Below are positions 6,464 through 7,450 of a stretch of 7,450 nt of DNA, piece after piece (positions within the stretch are counted from its first letter, which is position 1; the number at the start of each line of letters is the position of its first letter). The stretch is from an uncultured Oscillospiraceae bacterium. GTDB taxonomy: Bacteria > Bacillota > Clostridia > Oscillospirales > Oscillospiraceae. Under the pieces are notes generated by a model. That model searched no databases and was not told the DNA's origin. It saw nothing but the letters and a program-made list of their open reading frames with translations. The translations under genes were made by a program, and so were the position numbers. The DNA lies in NCBI GenBank assembly GCA_905236265.1, contig CAJOOV010000035.1, forward strand, positions 1-7,450. Reading direction: 5' to 3'.

Positions 6464-7382
6464 GGGGCGGCAGGTCAAGAGGGGAAAAATCCTGACACAG
6501 GCGCTGCATATCCTCCGGCAGAGGCTGGGAGAAGGACAGGAGCGCCCCGGTGACGGGGTGGGTCAGGGAGAGCCGGGCGCTGTGGAGGGCGGTTCGGCGG
6601 ATGAGTCCGGGGTCTTCCCGGCCATAGAGGAAATCTCCTGCGAGGGGACAGCCGATATATGCCATGTGAACCCGAATCTGGTGGGTGCGCCCAGTGGCAA
6701 GGGTCAGACGGAGGAGGGTGTGCCGTCCGTTGGTGGACAGTGCCTCATAGTGGGTGAGGGCGCTCTGTCCGTCAGGGCGCACCTGACGGGTGAGAATGGA
6801 GTCCTGCGAGCGGCCTATGGGGGCGTCAATGCTGCCCCGGAGGGGGGAGGGAAGCCCCTCACAGATGGCCAGATAGGAGCGGGAAAACGCCTGATTGTGC
6901 AGGGCAAGGCGGAGGTTTTCCTGAGCATAGGGGTGCTTTGCGGCCACGATCAGGCCGGAGGTTCCCTTGTCCAGCCGGTGAACCGGGTGAAAGTCCGCCT
7001 CCGGGTCGGTGCGCTGCCAGTGGAAGAGCAGGGCGTTGCCCAGCGTGTCCTCCCAGTGTCCGGGGCCGGGATGGGAGGGCATTCCCGCCTGCTTGTTTAC
7101 CACGGCAATGTCCCGATCCTCGTACACAATGTCAAGGGGCAGCTCCACCGGGGGAATCCCGCTTTTCAGGGCGGGATCGCTGAGACGCACGGAGAGGAGC
7201 TGTCCTGCGTGGACAGTGACACGGGTGTGTACCCGAACGCCGTCCAGCAGAATCCCGTCCTCCAGCCACTTGATCCGCCGCAGCAGGGTGCCGGACAGGC
7301 GCAGCTCCCGGCGCAGCAGATTGTGTACCGGCTGCCCCTCCCACTGGGGCGGCACAAGGTAATCCAGCCTTCTCGCCTCCAT
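6438..7382 (-). CDS. RluA/RluD-family 23S rRNA pseudouridine synthase
   Basis: Cytosolic enzyme that isomerises specific uridines in RNA to pseudouridine; RluD and RluC relatives act on 23S rRNA during ribosome assembly. The protein has 314 residues, the usual size for this family. Residues about 15-68 form an S4-like RNA-binding domain. The catalytic domain follows, with VVNKQAGMPSHP (94-105), the catalytic motif HRLDKGTSG (135-143) with D138 as the expected nucleophile, and GRTHQIRVH (231-239). The ATG at 7382 is preceded by a GGAAGGTGA ribosome site and a good promoter. The gene stops 60 bases before the ATPase start with no terminator visible, so some read-through into the ATPase is possible. 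Family is certain; the exact target uridine (RluD-like, RluC-like or other) cannot be decided, so no symbol is given. Confidence 0.95.
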   Translation of the reverse strand: MEARRLDYLVPPQWEGQPVHNLLRRELRLSGTLLRRIKWLEDGILLDGVRVHTRVTVHAGQLLSVRLSDPALKSGIPPVELPLDIVYEDRDIAVVNKQAGMPSHPGPGHWEDTLGNALLFHWQRTDPEADFHPVHRLDKGTSGLIVAAKHPYAQENLRLALHNQAFSRSYLAICEGLPSPLRGSIDAPIGRSQDSILTRQVRPDGQSALTHYEALSTNGRHTLLRLTLATGRTHQIRVHMAYIGCPLAGDFLYGREDPGLIRRTALHSARLSLTHPVTGALLSFSQPLPEDMQRLCQDFSPLDLPPLDFSGKRD

Positions 7383-7406
7383 GTTCTCACCTTCCTTTCT
7401 ACCCTG

Positions 7407-7435
7407 AGAATACTCCAGAGCGAAGAAAACGTCAA
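7407..7435 (-). promoter_or_regulatory. Sigma-A type promoter of the pseudouridine synthase gene
   Basis: TTGACG (7435-7430) and TATTCT (7412-7407) are separated by 17 bases. Predicted start is near 7400, leaving a short leader of about 18 nt that contains little beyond the ribosome site. This suggests the gene heads its own transcript, although the sequence beyond 7450 is not visible. Confidence 0.65.
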
Positions 7436-7450
7436 GTTTTAAATCGCAGA

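Noticed and set aside
6558..7442. A 294-codon open frame on the plus strand
   Set aside because: Antisense to the pseudouridine synthase, which is confirmed by its HRLDKGTSG motif; no domain seen on the plus strand.

Overview
The window carries three genes, all on the minus strand, so transcription runs from high to low coordinates. It is GC-rich, intergenic gaps are short, start sites have good Shine-Dalgarno sequences, and two promoters have textbook 17-base spacers. These traits, the large c-di-GMP protein with tandem YYVD-type sensory units, and a CadA/ZntA-like ATPase fit a GC-rich gut Clostridia genome (Oscillospiraceae-like: Flavonifractor, Lawsonibacter, Oscillibacter and relatives). 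That assignment is inferred from gene style; no marker gene is present.

Layout in transcription order. (1) 7382-6438: an RluA/RluD-family 23S rRNA pseudouridine synthase with its own promoter at 7407-7435. (2) 6377-4125: a P1B-2 type Zn2+/Cd2+/Pb2+ exporting ATPase with a His/Cys-rich N-terminus and one HMA domain. Its promoter is embedded in the 3' end of the pseudouridine synthase gene: the TAG stop forms the first three bases of the -10 hexamer. An SmtB/ArsR-type inverted repeat (TGAACA-GT-TGTTCA) lies just downstream of the predicted transcription start, so the pump is probably de-repressed by metal. (3) 4124-3777: a 348-base intergenic region with two consecutive hairpins after the ATPase gene (likely terminators), an AT-rich stretch, a strong extended -10 promoter, and a leader of about 145 nt with a 9-bp inverted repeat. 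(4) 3776 to beyond position 1: the first 1258 codons of a giant c-di-GMP signalling protein. Its order is receiver, degenerate GGDEF, intact EAL phosphodiesterase, four tandem PAS-like units, and intact GGDEF cyclase. The C-terminal end lies outside the window.

The three genes look like independent transcription units rather than one pathway: an rRNA modification enzyme, metal-responsive efflux, and a two-component/c-di-GMP output protein. The ATPase may also receive read-through from the pseudouridine synthase gene, because no terminator is visible between them.

The most unusual item is the c-di-GMP protein. It has competent-looking synthesis and breakdown domains at opposite ends of one chain, separated by about 600 residues containing a four-fold sensory repeat, under a phosphorylatable receiver. 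I see no transposon, CRISPR array, RNA gene or prophage. The very long plus-strand open frames are antisense shadows.
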